The notes below the pieces were generated by a model, which was not told the DNA's origin, searched no databases, and saw only the letters and a list, made by a program, of their open reading frames with translations. A stretch of DNA of 59,349 nt from Burkholderiales bacterium (GTDB lineage: Bacteria; Pseudomonadota; Gammaproteobacteria; Burkholderiales; JABEVD01), in NCBI GenBank assembly GCA_019753155.1, contig JAIELG010000005.1:1-59349 (forward strand), in the 5' to 3' direction. Below, piece by piece: positions 41,228 to 49,453 of the stretch; position 1 is the first letter of the stretch; each line of letters begins with the position of its first letter. The position numbers were made by a program, and so were the translations under genes.

Positions 41228-42463
41228 ATGAGACAAACAATGGAAGTGAAAGTCCCGGATATCGGCGATTTCAAGGATGTCCCCATCATCGAACTGCACG
41301 TGGTCGAAGGGGACAGGATCAAGGTCGATTCTCCGCTGGTCACCCTGGAAACGGCGAAAGCCGCGATGGAAGTGCCTTCCCCTCGTGCGGGGGTGGTGAA
41401 ATCGGTTGCGGTGAAGGTGGGGGACGCGGTTTCGGAAGGCGCGCTCATCTTGGTGCTGGAGGTCGATTCGGCGCCCGAGGCGGAGCCTGCCGGAATGGAA
41501 CCCCCCAGGCTCGATGCGCCCAGGCCGCAGCCTGCGGCAATCAATATTTCCGCCCAGGCGAGCGTGGATGTCTCATCTTCCGCAGGAACCCATGCCAGTC
41601 CTTCGGTGAGGCGGTTTGCCAGGGAGCTTGGCGTCGATCTCGGGAAAGTTCGCGGCAGTGGACCCAAAAGCCGCATCCTCAAGGAAGATGTGCAGTCTTA
41701 CGTGAAGGGGGCGATGTCCTCGGGCGGGATCCCGGTTCAGGCCGCGCCTGCCGTCGATTTTTCCAGATACGGCCCGGTATGGGAGAAGCCGCTTTCCAGG
41801 ATACAGAAGCTTTCCGGGGCAAACCTTTCCAGAAACTGGGCGAGCATTCCGCATGTGACCCAGCATGACGAAGTCGACATCACCGAACTGGAGGCTTTCC
41901 GAAAAGCCATGCAGGAAGAGGCGAAGAAAGACGGAATCAGATTGACTCTGCCTGCCTTCCTGATGAAGGCCTGCTCCGCCGCATTGAAAAAATTTCCAAG
42001 CTTCAACGCTTCCCTGGGGAGCGGCGATATTCTGATTCTGAAGGAATATTGCCATATCGGCATGGCTGTAGATACGCCTGACGGACTCGTCGTGCCCGTG
42101 GTCAGGGATGCGGACAGGAAAAGCGTATTGCAGCTCGCATCCGAACTCGGCGAATTGAGCGCAAAAGCGCGGGACGGCAAGCTTTCGATCGCCGACATGC
42201 AGGGCGGATGCTTTTCGGTATCGAGCCTGGGCGGAATCGGGGGGAGTTACTTCACTCCCATCATCAATGCGCCTGAAGTCGCCATACTCGGGGTGTCGAA
42301 GGCCGTCGTGAAGCCCGTGTTCATGGATGGAAATTTCGTTCCGCGCCTGATGCTTCCCCTTTCCCTTTCCTACGACCACAGGGTCATAGACGGGGCGATG
42401 GCTGCCAAATTCATCGTCTATCTGGGCGCGCTGCTGTCCGATATCCGCAGGCTGGTATTGTGA
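41228..42463 (+). CDS. aceF: pyruvate dehydrogenase E2, dihydrolipoyl acetyltransferase
   Basis: This 411-aa core subunit has a single lipoyl domain (residues 1-78, lipoyl lysine K44 in LETAKAAME), an Ala/Pro-rich linker, and an E1/E3-binding domain (about 118-156, SPSVRRFARELGVDLGKV). A catalytic acetyltransferase domain ends with YDHRVIDG (H384, D388). Many Gram-negative AceF proteins have two or three lipoyl domains; here one is on E2 and a further one is on the separate E3 at 11.1 kb. Confidence 0.96.
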   Translation: MRQTMEVKVPDIGDFKDVPIIELHVVEGDRIKVDSPLVTLETAKAAMEVPSPRAGVVKSVAVKVGDAVSEGALILVLEVDSAPEAEPAGMEPPRLDAPRPQPAAINISAQASVDVSSSAGTHASPSVRRFARELGVDLGKVRGSGPKSRILKEDVQSYVKGAMSSGGIPVQAAPAVDFSRYGPVWEKPLSRIQKLSGANLSRNWASIPHVTQHDEVDITELEAFRKAMQEEAKKDGIRLTLPAFLMKACSAALKKFPSFNASLGSGDILILKEYCHIGMAVDTPDGLVVPVVRDADRKSVLQLASELGELSAKARDGKLSIADMQGGCFSVSSLGGIGGSYFTPIINAPEVAILGVSKAVVKPVFMDGNFVPRLMLPLSLSYDHRVIDGAMAAKFIVYLGALLSDIRRLVL

Positions 42464-42467
42464 TCTG

Positions 42468-43136
42468 GTGAAAAAAGGCTTCAATCCAGTCGGCATTTTC
42501 GGCGGCACCTTCGATCCCATCCATTTCGGACACTTGCGCCTCGCCCAGGAAGTCGCCGGATATTGCGCCTTGGAATCCGTCAGGGTGGTTCCGGCCGGAA
42601 TCCCCCCGCACAGGAATCCGCCGCATTGCGAAGCTTCGCATAGATTCGAAATGGTCAGAATCGCGGCATGCGGCAATTCCCTTCTCATTCCGGACCCGCG
42701 GGAGATACGCAAGGGTTCGCCCTGTTTTTCCGTCGAAACGTTGCTTGAGATGAGAGCCGAGCTGGGGGATGAACAGCCGCTCTGCCTCATGCTTGGGGCG
42801 GACGCCTTTCTCGGCTTGGTGAGATGGCATCGCTGGACGGAACTCTTCGACCTTGCTCATGTCCTGGTCGCCCAAAGGCCGGGATTCGACATTCGCTCCG
42901 CCATGACTTCCCCGTTGCGGGAAGCGTATGCGCAGCGGCTGGCGACCGGCCCTGAAGTCTTGCGCCAATCTCCATGCGGGGGCATCGTCAATGTCGATAT
43001 CACGCTTCTGGACATCTCTTCTTCCATGATCCGGGAGTGCTTCTCCAGGGGGACGAGCGCCAGATATTTGCTTCCGGATGGCGTCCTCGATTATATTCAA
43101 AGCCATAACCTGTATCGGGAGCAGCATGAAGTCTAA
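42468..43136 (+). CDS. nadD: nicotinate-nucleotide adenylyltransferase
   Basis: This 222-aa enzyme makes deamido-NAD from nicotinate mononucleotide and ATP. The nucleotidyl transferase motif GGTFDPIHFGHLR holds H19-x-x-H22, and the C-terminal DISSSMIRE (SxxxxR) completes the site. It begins with GTG 4 nt after aceF. It heads a nadD-rsfS-rlmH-maf-rng run. Confidence 0.95.
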   Translation: MKKGFNPVGIFGGTFDPIHFGHLRLAQEVAGYCALESVRVVPAGIPPHRNPPHCEASHRFEMVRIAACGNSLLIPDPREIRKGSPCFSVETLLEMRAELGDEQPLCLMLGADAFLGLVRWHRWTELFDLAHVLVAQRPGFDIRSAMTSPLREAYAQRLATGPEVLRQSPCGGIVNVDITLLDISSSMIRECFSRGTSARYLLPDGVLDYIQSHNLYREQHEV

Positions 43137-43467
43137 GGAAAAAGTAAGCGCGGTCATTTCCGCCCTGGAAGACATCAAGGCGGAAAACATTGCCGTGCTG
43201 GAAGTTTCCGGGATGTCGACGCTTTTCGAATGGATGGTGATCGCGAGCGCAAATTCGACAAGGCAGACCAAGGCGCTCGCCAACCATGTTCAGGAAAAGC
43301 TGAAGGAGGCGGGGGGAGCCGTCAACGGCATCGAAGGACTCGAAACCGGGGAATGGGTGCTCGTCGATCTGGGGGATGTGATCGTTCACATCATGCAGCC
43401 TGCGATCAGGCAGTATTACAACCTGGAAGGATTGTGGGGCCCTGTCACCCACACCAAAGTCGGCTGA
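43126..43467 (+). CDS. rsfS: ribosomal silencing factor RsfS
   Basis: This 113-aa protein binds L14 and prevents subunit joining in nutrient limitation. The family pattern MVIASANSTRQTKALA, then LVDLGDVIVHIMQPAIRQYY, is clear. The ATG at 43126 overlaps nadD by 11 nt. It sits directly before rlmH. Confidence 0.95.
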   Translation: MKSKEKVSAVISALEDIKAENIAVLEVSGMSTLFEWMVIASANSTRQTKALANHVQEKLKEAGGAVNGIEGLETGEWVLVDLGDVIVHIMQPAIRQYYNLEGLWGPVTHTKVG

Positions 43468-43941
43468 ATGAAGCTCCATATTCTGGCTGTCGGCAATAAA
43501 ATGCCGGACTGGATCACTTCCGCTTTCGGCGAGTACGAAAAAAGAATGCCGCGCGAAGCGAGGATGGAATTGCGCGAGATCAGGCCCGAGAGGCGCGATT
43601 CGGGAAAAAGCGTGCAGCAGATCCAGGAGATCGAGGCTTCCAGGGTGAATGCCGCGATGCCCCATAACGCTTTCAGGGTGATTCTGGACGAGAAGGGCGA
43701 TCAGCTCTCGACCATGGAGTTTGCCGGATGTGTGGTGCGCTGGATGCAGGAAGGGCGGGATGCCGCATTCGTGATCGGCGGGGCGGACGGCACTCATCCC
43801 GATTTGAGGGAGAAAGCGGACAGGGTGATTTCCCTGTCGAAGATGACATTGCCGCATGGACTTGCCCGCGTGATGCTCGCAGAGCAGATTTACCGGGCGG
43901 TTTCCATCATCAACCATCATCCCTATCATAGGGACGGCTGA
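43468..43941 (+). CDS. rlmH: 23S rRNA pseudouridine-1915 N3-methyltransferase
   Basis: This 157-aa SPOUT-type SAM enzyme modifies pseudouridine 1915 of 23S rRNA. Motifs: KLHILAVGNKMPDWI, AAFVIGGADGTHPDLR (knot) and MTLPHGLARVMLAEQIYRA. The start immediately follows the rsfS stop. Confidence 0.96.
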   Translation: MKLHILAVGNKMPDWITSAFGEYEKRMPREARMELREIRPERRDSGKSVQQIQEIEASRVNAAMPHNAFRVILDEKGDQLSTMEFAGCVVRWMQEGRDAAFVIGGADGTHPDLREKADRVISLSKMTLPHGLARVMLAEQIYRAVSIINHHPYHRDG

Positions 43942-43943
43942 AG

Positions 43944-44558
43944 ATGGCCCTGGATTCGAACATCATCTACCTCGTCTCGGCAAGCCCGAGAAGGCGGGAA
44001 CTCCTGAAGCAGATCGGCGTCCATTTCGAAACGCTGCTTTTGAGGTCGGGTCCCGATCGGGGCGTCGATGTCGATGAGACGCCAACCCCCGGGGAGTCCG
44101 TCGAGGACTATGTGGGCCGCATCGCCGTTGCCAAGGCCACATGGGGATGGCGGCGTATCCGGGACAGGCGGCTTCCTGCCCACCCTGCGCTCGCTGCCGA
44201 CACTGCGGTATGCCTTTCCGGAGAAATATTCGGCAAGCCGGGAAACCCGGAGAATGCGCTGGATATGCTGAAAAAGCTCTCCGGGCGCGAGCATGAAGTG
44301 CTCACGGCCGTGGCTTGCGTTTTCGGGGAAAGGCTGGAAATCGGCGTGTCCAGATCAAGGGTCAGGTTCTGCGAATTGACGGATAGGGAAATGCGCGATT
44401 ATGTCGCAACCGGGGAACCGATGGACAAGGCTGGTGGATACGCGATACAGGGCAGGGCGGCCCGTTTCGTCGAGAGGATGGAGGGCAGCTATTCCGGCGT
44501 GATGGGGTTGCCGCTATTCGAAACCGGGCAACTGCTCAGGAAAATAGGACAATCATGA
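43944..44558 (+). CDS. maf: Maf-type nucleotide pyrophosphatase
   Basis: This 204-aa enzyme hydrolyses dTTP/UTP or modified nucleotides. Signatures are LVSASPRRRELLKQIG and ALAADTAVCLSGEIFGKPGN, plus the C-terminal GAYAIQG-like GGYAIQGRAARFV. It overlaps rng by 4 nt. Confidence 0.94.
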   Translation: MALDSNIIYLVSASPRRRELLKQIGVHFETLLLRSGPDRGVDVDETPTPGESVEDYVGRIAVAKATWGWRRIRDRRLPAHPALAADTAVCLSGEIFGKPGNPENALDMLKKLSGREHEVLTAVACVFGERLEIGVSRSRVRFCELTDREMRDYVATGEPMDKAGGYAIQGRAARFVERMEGSYSGVMGLPLFETGQLLRKIGQS

Positions 44559-46006
44559 CTGACGAGATTCTGATCAATGTCACGCCCCAGGAAACGCGCG
44601 TCGCTGTGATCGAAGACGGCGTTGTGCAGGAGCTGCATGTCGAGCGCGCATCCAATTGCGGGCTCGTCGGCAATATCTATCTGGGGCGGGTGAGCCGGGT
44701 TCTGCCTGGAATGCAGTCGGCATTCGTCGACATCGGGCTCGATCGCGCAGCCTTTCTCCATATCGACGACATATGGGAGCAGCGCCAGAACGGCGAAGGC
44801 AAGCCTATCGAGAAGATCCTTTTCGAGGGCCAGAACGTCCTGGTTCAGGTAATCAAGGACATGATAGGCACCAAGGGGGCGAGAATCTCGACCCAGATCA
44901 GCATCGCCGGAAGGCTGCTCGTCTATCTTCCCCAGGAAGCCTATATCGGCGTTTCCCTGAGGATAGAGAGCGAATCGGACAGGGAGCTTCTGCGCGAGAA
45001 AGTCCAGAAGCTGATCGACCCCGACGAGAAGGGCGGCTTCATCATCCGCACCCTGGCGGAGGGCGAGGCGGACGAAAACTTCCTGTCGGATATCGCCTAC
45101 CTGAAAAAGATATGGGCCGATATTCAGGAAAGGTCGGGATCGGCTTCAGCCCCTTCCCTGCTCTACCAGGATCTCAACCTGAGCTTCAGGGTGCTGCGCG
45201 ACTTCGTCACCGACACCATAGGGCGAATACGCGTCGATTCGAGGGAGACCTTCCAGAGGCTGCAATCCTTCGCGTCGAGCTATATCCGCAATGCGAGCGA
45301 CAGGATAGAGCGCTATTCGGGGGAGCGCCCGCTTTTCGATCTTTACGGGGTGGAAGAGGAAATCCAGCGCGCGCTTGCCCGCCGCGTCGAACTCAAGTCG
45401 GGCGGATACCTCATCATCGATCAGACCGAAGCCCTCACCACGGTGGACGTGAACACGGGCGGCTTTGTCGGGCACAGGAACTTCGACGACACGATATTCA
45501 AGACGAACCTCGAAGCCGCCCATGTGATTGCAAGGCAATTGAGGCTGAGAAATCTGGGTGGGATCATCATCGTCGATTTTATCGACATGGACAACAGCGA
45601 GCACCGGGAAGCGGTTTTGCACGAGTTCAAGAAGGCGCTATCCCGCGATCATACCCGCATGACGCTGAGCGAGATGACGGCCCTCGGACTTGTCGAGATG
45701 ACGCGAAAGCGCACCAGAGAGAGTCTCGCCCATGTCCTTTGCGAAACCTGCCCGACCTGCCAGGGCAGGGGAGAGATCAAGACCGCCCAGACCGTATGCT
45801 ATGAAATCCTGCGCGACCTGCTGCGCGAAGCGCGTCAGTTCGATGCCAGGGAATACCGCATTCTCGCGTCCCAGAAGGTGGTCGATCTTTTCCTCGACGA
45901 GGAATCTCAAAGCCTCGCCCAACTCGCCGACTTCATCGGCAAGCCGATTTCTCTCCAGGTCGAGAGCGTTTATTCCCAGGAACAGTACGATGTCGTTTTG
46001 ATGTGA
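44555..46006 (+). CDS. rng: ribonuclease G
   Basis: This 483-aa endoribonuclease matures 16S rRNA 5' ends and degrades some mRNAs. It has an S1 domain near residues 38-120 (GNIYLGRVSRVLPGMQSAFV), the catalytic VDVNTGGFVGHR and IIIVDFIDMDN segments carrying the metal-binding Asp residues, and the zinc-link CETCPTCQGRGEI. It lacks the RNase E C-terminal scaffold. Codon use is C-ending as in neighbouring genes, in contrast to the oxidase operon that follows. Confidence 0.95.
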   Translation: MTDEILINVTPQETRVAVIEDGVVQELHVERASNCGLVGNIYLGRVSRVLPGMQSAFVDIGLDRAAFLHIDDIWEQRQNGEGKPIEKILFEGQNVLVQVIKDMIGTKGARISTQISIAGRLLVYLPQEAYIGVSLRIESESDRELLREKVQKLIDPDEKGGFIIRTLAEGEADENFLSDIAYLKKIWADIQERSGSASAPSLLYQDLNLSFRVLRDFVTDTIGRIRVDSRETFQRLQSFASSYIRNASDRIERYSGERPLFDLYGVEEEIQRALARRVELKSGGYLIIDQTEALTTVDVNTGGFVGHRNFDDTIFKTNLEAAHVIARQLRLRNLGGIIIVDFIDMDNSEHREAVLHEFKKALSRDHTRMTLSEMTALGLVEMTRKRTRESLAHVLCETCPTCQGRGEIKTAQTVCYEILRDLLREARQFDAREYRILASQKVVDLFLDEESQSLAQLADFIGKPISLQVESVYSQEQYDVVLM

Positions 46007-46125
46007 ATGGCAAAGCGTCCCTGAAATGAGCGCTTCCCCAGGGCCGCCTGAATACGCCCCGCTTGGTCGCCATGGCCTGCCTGCCAGTGCTGTATTCCGG
46101 CATGGCGCCGATGCATGTCGGTCCC

Positions 46126-46314
46126 TCAACCCCTCTTCTTAGTAAGGTCTTTTGCCATGAATGCGAGGACGATGACGAGGAGGAAAAGCACTGCGGCAAT
46201 GATGCGCTGCTCCATGGTTTCGGAGACGGATCCGCCTATAATCATGTGGACGGAGTAGCCCGCCATGAAGAGGGAGATGAGCGCGACGAAGAAGTAGGCG
46301 ATGTATTCTTTCAT
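46126..46314 (-). CDS. small two-helix membrane protein
   Basis: This 62-aa protein has two hydrophobic helices (about 5-28 and 38-55) and a KKRG tail. It has no recognised family and no strong ribosome-binding site. It is oriented away from the oxidase operon. The composition is typical of a genuine short membrane protein. Confidence 0.5.
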   Translation of the reverse strand: MKEYIAYFFVALISLFMAGYSVHMIIGGSVSETMEQRIIAAVLFLLVIVLAFMAKDLTKKRG

Positions 46315-46411
46315 GTGCGATATTGTATGGGGAAACCACGGGAGAAGAAAGTTGCGATCGAGTAGTTGTTATGGTGTAAAGGTTATTTGTGGTTTTGGGT
46401 GCAAATGGTAC

Positions 46412-46441
46412 TTGACGTGTCTTGCGGTGAGTGATTATGAT
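46412..46441 (+). promoter_or_regulatory. sigma70-like promoter for the oxidase operon
   Basis: TTGACG (46412-46417) and TATGAT (46436-46441) are separated by 18 bp. The first gene starts 154 bp downstream, so a long leader would contain the TTAAGG repeats. Confidence 0.55.
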
Positions 46442-46452
46442 GCGCAGAGATG

Positions 46453-46491
46453 TTAAGGGAAGATTAAGGCTGGATTAAGGGTTTATTAAGG
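46453..46491 (+). promoter_or_regulatory. four TTAAGG direct repeats with exact 11-bp period
   Basis: TTAAGG occurs at 46453, 46464, 46475 and 46486, with 5-bp spacers GAAGA, CTGGA and GTTTA. One copy per helical turn on one DNA face is the pattern bound by OmpR/PhoB-type response regulators (PmrA and QseB use TTAAG-like half sites). It lies just downstream of the predicted -10, so it could repress that promoter or activate a second one. Confidence 0.65.
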
Positions 46492-46595
46492 TGTGGTCCG
46501 ATTTGTTCGGATCGGGAGTGGGGTGAAGGGGGGCGGTACGGTCCGGTGTCGGCACAAGAATACGGGTCGGGTTTGGTTAATCAGGAGGGTAAGGG

Positions 46596-46868
46596 ATGAA
46601 GAAGACGTTGGCGCAGAAATCGTTCTGGGTGACGATAATTGGCGGGATGCTGACCGGGATGGGGAACGGGAGCGTGTTTGGAGCGGCGATGATGTGCCTG
46701 GTGGGACGGGGTTCGTTTGGGGACTGGGGCGGCGCGGGGAGTCTTGCGTTCAATCCCTATACGTTCACGGGCTTTGTGGACTGGTGCATGATAGTATTTG
46801 GTTTGGCGTATGTAGTGACGCTGTCGGTGTCGATGGTGCGTCACGGCGCGCTGGAAGCCGGGCATTGA
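46596..46868 (+). CDS. small two-helix membrane protein, first gene of the oxidase operon
   Basis: This 90-aa protein has two membrane helices (about 9-36 and 58-80) joined by a Gly-rich loop (GRGSFGDWGGAGSLAF). I recognise no family. An excellent ribosome-binding site (AGGAGGG plus AAGGG) and the G-ending codon use shared with ccoN mark it as part of the operon. It may be an accessory subunit of the oxidase. Confidence 0.75.
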   Translation: MKKTLAQKSFWVTIIGGMLTGMGNGSVFGAAMMCLVGRGSFGDWGGAGSLAFNPYTFTGFVDWCMIVFGLAYVVTLSVSMVRHGALEAGH

Positions 46869-46902
46869 GGGTTTTGATACTAAATAAAGCGAGGAGAAGG
46901 GT

Positions 46903-47010
46903 ATGCTGCCGATGATAGCGGGTGCGTTGGGGGTGTTGCTGGCGTTTTCCAGCATGATTTTGTCATGGTATTTGTTGATGCCGCATAAGCGCGACAACAC
47001 TCATCATTAA
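46903..47010 (+). CDS. 35-aa single-helix membrane peptide
   Basis: The frame reads MLPMIAGALGVLLAFSSMIL then SWYLLMPHKRDNTHH and stops at 47008. One hydrophobic helix is followed by a short basic/His tail. GAGGAGAAGG precedes the ATG by 3-12 nt. It is placed 41 nt before ccoN, where small subunits such as CcoQ/CcoH-like peptides might be expected, though the sequence matches none that I know. Confidence 0.65.
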   Translation: MLPMIAGALGVLLAFSSMILSWYLLMPHKRDNTHH

Positions 47011-47051
47011 AATGACAGCGGGTTTTTGAGGCTGGGGAGAAGGAGGAGACG

Positions 47052-48461
47052 ATGTTCAAGTATCTGTTTGCAAAAAATGAAGATATCCCGACAGGATCGG
47101 CTGCGATTTATTTTGGTTTTTCGTCGATTATCTGGTTCGTGATTGGTACGGGTCTGGGTTCGTTCAATGCGGCGAAGCTGGGGTTCCCTGATTTTGTGAC
47201 GGGGTCGTTCGTGTTCGCGTTTGGACACATGCGCCAGGTTCACGTGATGGCGGTGATTTTTGGGTGGATCTCGATGGCGTTCGCGATGGCGATGATGTAC
47301 ATCACGCCGATCATCGGAAACACGAAACTGTGGTCGGAGAAGCTGGGTCTGTGGAACTGTTTTCTGTGGAACGTGGGCCTGACGCTGGCGCTGACGCTGA
47401 TGTGGACCTTTGGCATCGAGTCTGGTCGGGAGTATTCCGATTTTCCGTGGCCGATCGACCTGTACATCGTGTTCTTCATTCTGTTCCCGCTGGCGCTGAA
47501 CGTGTGGATGACGATCAAGAATCGCCGCACACAGGGGATATACACGACGAACTGGTTCTTTGCTGCGGCGACGTTCATGGTGGCGATCGTGTTTCTGGTG
47601 GGCAACTCCCCGGAGTTTTTCCATTTGACGGGTCTGACCGAAGCGTACCTGACATGGTGGTTTGCGCATAACGTGCTGGGACTGTGGATCACGCCTGTTG
47701 CAGCGGCGATCGCGTACTACACGATCCCTAAAGTGACGGGGAACCCGCTGTACTCTCACCGTATTGGTCACCTGCACTTCTGGTCGGTGGTGGTGTTCTA
47801 CTCGACGCCTGCGGCGCATCATCTGATGTCGGCGCCGCTGCCGGAGTGGCTGAAGTCTTTCGCATCGGTGGAAGGCGTGCTGATTCTGGTTCCTGCAATT
47901 GCGTTCGTGTCGAACATTCTGCTGACGATGCAGGGCAAATGGCACATGTTCGTGGAGAACCTGGAGATCAAGTTCACGGTGACGGGCGTGTTGATGGCGA
48001 TTCCGCTGAACATGCAGGGCGGGTTCCAGCAGACGCGCGCGATCAACTGGTATATACACGGCACGGGGTGGATTGTGGCGCATGCGCACCTTGCGCTGCT
48101 GGGCTTCTCGACCTTCATGGAAGTGGCCGCGGTGTACCTTGGCATGCAGACGCTGATGAGAAGGAAGCTGTACTCGATCGCACTGGGGAACTTCCATTAC
48201 TGGATGCTGTTGATTGGATTCTCGACCTACTGGATTTCGATGACGATCGCAGGTCTGATCCAGGGTGCGGGCAAGATTTATGAAGTGCCTTACATCGATG
48301 TGGTGGTGGCGGAACACCCGTACATGATCGCGCGCTGGATTGGCGGGACGATGGTGTTTACAGGCAACATCGTATGGCTGTACAACATGTGGATGACGGC
48401 GCGGGCCGGGACGGTGATCCCAGCCGGACGGCAACCGCATGAGCTGGCTTACGAACGCTAA
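47052..48461 (+). CDS. ccoN: cbb3-type cytochrome c oxidase subunit I, divergent
   Basis: This 469-aa haem-copper oxidase subunit has about 12 helices. Ligands are in place: H64 and H346 (low-spin haem b), H344 (haem b3), and H206, H256 and H257 (CuB). Y250 lies six residues before H256, the position of the cross-linked Tyr of cbb3 enzymes, so this is an oxidase rather than an NO reductase. Numbering runs one behind Pseudomonas stutzeri CcoN around the active site. On that basis Q322 occupies the place of Glu323 there. The enzyme should reduce O2 to water at low oxygen. AGGAGGAG precedes the start. Confidence 0.92.
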   Translation: MFKYLFAKNEDIPTGSAAIYFGFSSIIWFVIGTGLGSFNAAKLGFPDFVTGSFVFAFGHMRQVHVMAVIFGWISMAFAMAMMYITPIIGNTKLWSEKLGLWNCFLWNVGLTLALTLMWTFGIESGREYSDFPWPIDLYIVFFILFPLALNVWMTIKNRRTQGIYTTNWFFAAATFMVAIVFLVGNSPEFFHLTGLTEAYLTWWFAHNVLGLWITPVAAAIAYYTIPKVTGNPLYSHRIGHLHFWSVVVFYSTPAAHHLMSAPLPEWLKSFASVEGVLILVPAIAFVSNILLTMQGKWHMFVENLEIKFTVTGVLMAIPLNMQGGFQQTRAINWYIHGTGWIVAHAHLALLGFSTFMEVAAVYLGMQTLMRRKLYSIALGNFHYWMLLIGFSTYWISMTIAGLIQGAGKIYEVPYIDVVVAEHPYMIARWIGGTMVFTGNIVWLYNMWMTARAGTVIPAGRQPHELAYER

Positions 48462-48484
48462 GACACGGGTGAGGAGAGAATAAC

Positions 48485-49438
48485 ATGGCATTTAGACAAT
48501 ATACGGTAGGGGCGAGGATGTTCGGGTTGGCGCTCGGCAGCTCGATGATGATCACGCTGTTCTTCCCGTCGATCGACATACGCAATGTGACGGCGACGGA
48601 GTCGGCTCTGGATCGGCAGTTGCAGGACGGCTGGGATGCGGGGTTCAACCTGACCGATCCGATCCTGAAGGGGTGGAACAAGCCCGTGAAGGTGCTGATG
48701 ACGAAGGATCCGAAGACTGGAGCCGCGCTGCCTCCCGGGACATACGCGTATGTGTATTCTGCGGGGACCTGGTTTCCGAGCGGGATCATCCATCCTGTGA
48801 TTCTTGGGGCCGGAGCGAGCGACCTGACGGTGCAGAAGGGGCGTGTAGGCGAGGCTGACAACAAGGCCGGCGCGGTGTTCATGGTGAAGCACGGGATGTT
48901 CGAAGGCCAGGACTACGCGTACATCGAGGACGTGACGGCGACGCAGGGGTGGATGCCGGAAGCGGTGCTGAGTTCGGCGCCCGAAGCGAATGTGAGCCAC
49001 TCCGGAGCGGGCAAGACGATGTTTGTTCGCGAAGGCTGCTGGTGGTGTCATACCCTGCTGCCGGAAGAGACGCAGGACTGGCAGGCATTCGGTGTTCCCC
49101 CGATGCTGGGCGACTTCAACGGGGCGTCTCCGACATCGTTTGGTTCGGACCGCAAGGCGCCCGACCTGCTGCACGTGGCTTCGCGCAATTCGTCGCGCGA
49201 GTGGATGCTGATGCACTTTTTCAATCCTCGTCTGGTGCAGCCGCATTCGATCATGCCGCGCTTCGATTATCTGTGGGGCGACAAGGATGCGAGCGGGAAG
49301 GACATCGACTTCGGCAAGTGGCGCGCGGAGTACGACGAGTACCACGAAGGCAAACGGGACACGCCGCCTGATGTTCCTGAGCCTGCGAAGAACAGTGAGA
49401 TCCGGGAACTTCTGGATTTCATGTTGAGCCTGAAATAA
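48485..49438 (+). CDS. ccoO: CcoO-like membrane-anchored monohaem cytochrome c, extended
   Basis: This 317-aa protein has an N-terminal anchor (about 10-30), a c-type haem site C185-x2-C188-H189 (REGCWWCHTLLP), and the downstream CcoO pattern RKAPDLLHVASR, HFFNPRLVQPHSIMPRF with the probable axial M257. Between anchor and haem domain lies an extra ~110-residue segment (about 55-165, rich in Tyr and Gly, probably beta) that typical 200-240-aa CcoO proteins lack. It carries electrons to CcoN. Confidence 0.88.
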   Translation: MAFRQYTVGARMFGLALGSSMMITLFFPSIDIRNVTATESALDRQLQDGWDAGFNLTDPILKGWNKPVKVLMTKDPKTGAALPPGTYAYVYSAGTWFPSGIIHPVILGAGASDLTVQKGRVGEADNKAGAVFMVKHGMFEGQDYAYIEDVTATQGWMPEAVLSSAPEANVSHSGAGKTMFVREGCWWCHTLLPEETQDWQAFGVPPMLGDFNGASPTSFGSDRKAPDLLHVASRNSSREWMLMHFFNPRLVQPHSIMPRFDYLWGDKDASGKDIDFGKWRAEYDEYHEGKRDTPPDVPEPAKNSEIRELLDFMLSLK

Positions 49439-49453
49439 GAGGAGGGATATAAC

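Noticed and set aside
46063..46365. 100-codon plus-strand frame after rng
   Set aside because: It is the antisense of a better small membrane protein gene and is mostly Glu/Asp/His-rich shadow sequence.
47052..48461. CcoN-like protein as a nitric oxide reductase subunit
   Set aside because: The Tyr six residues before the CuB His pair is present as in cbb3 oxidases, and CcoO and CcoG accompany it.
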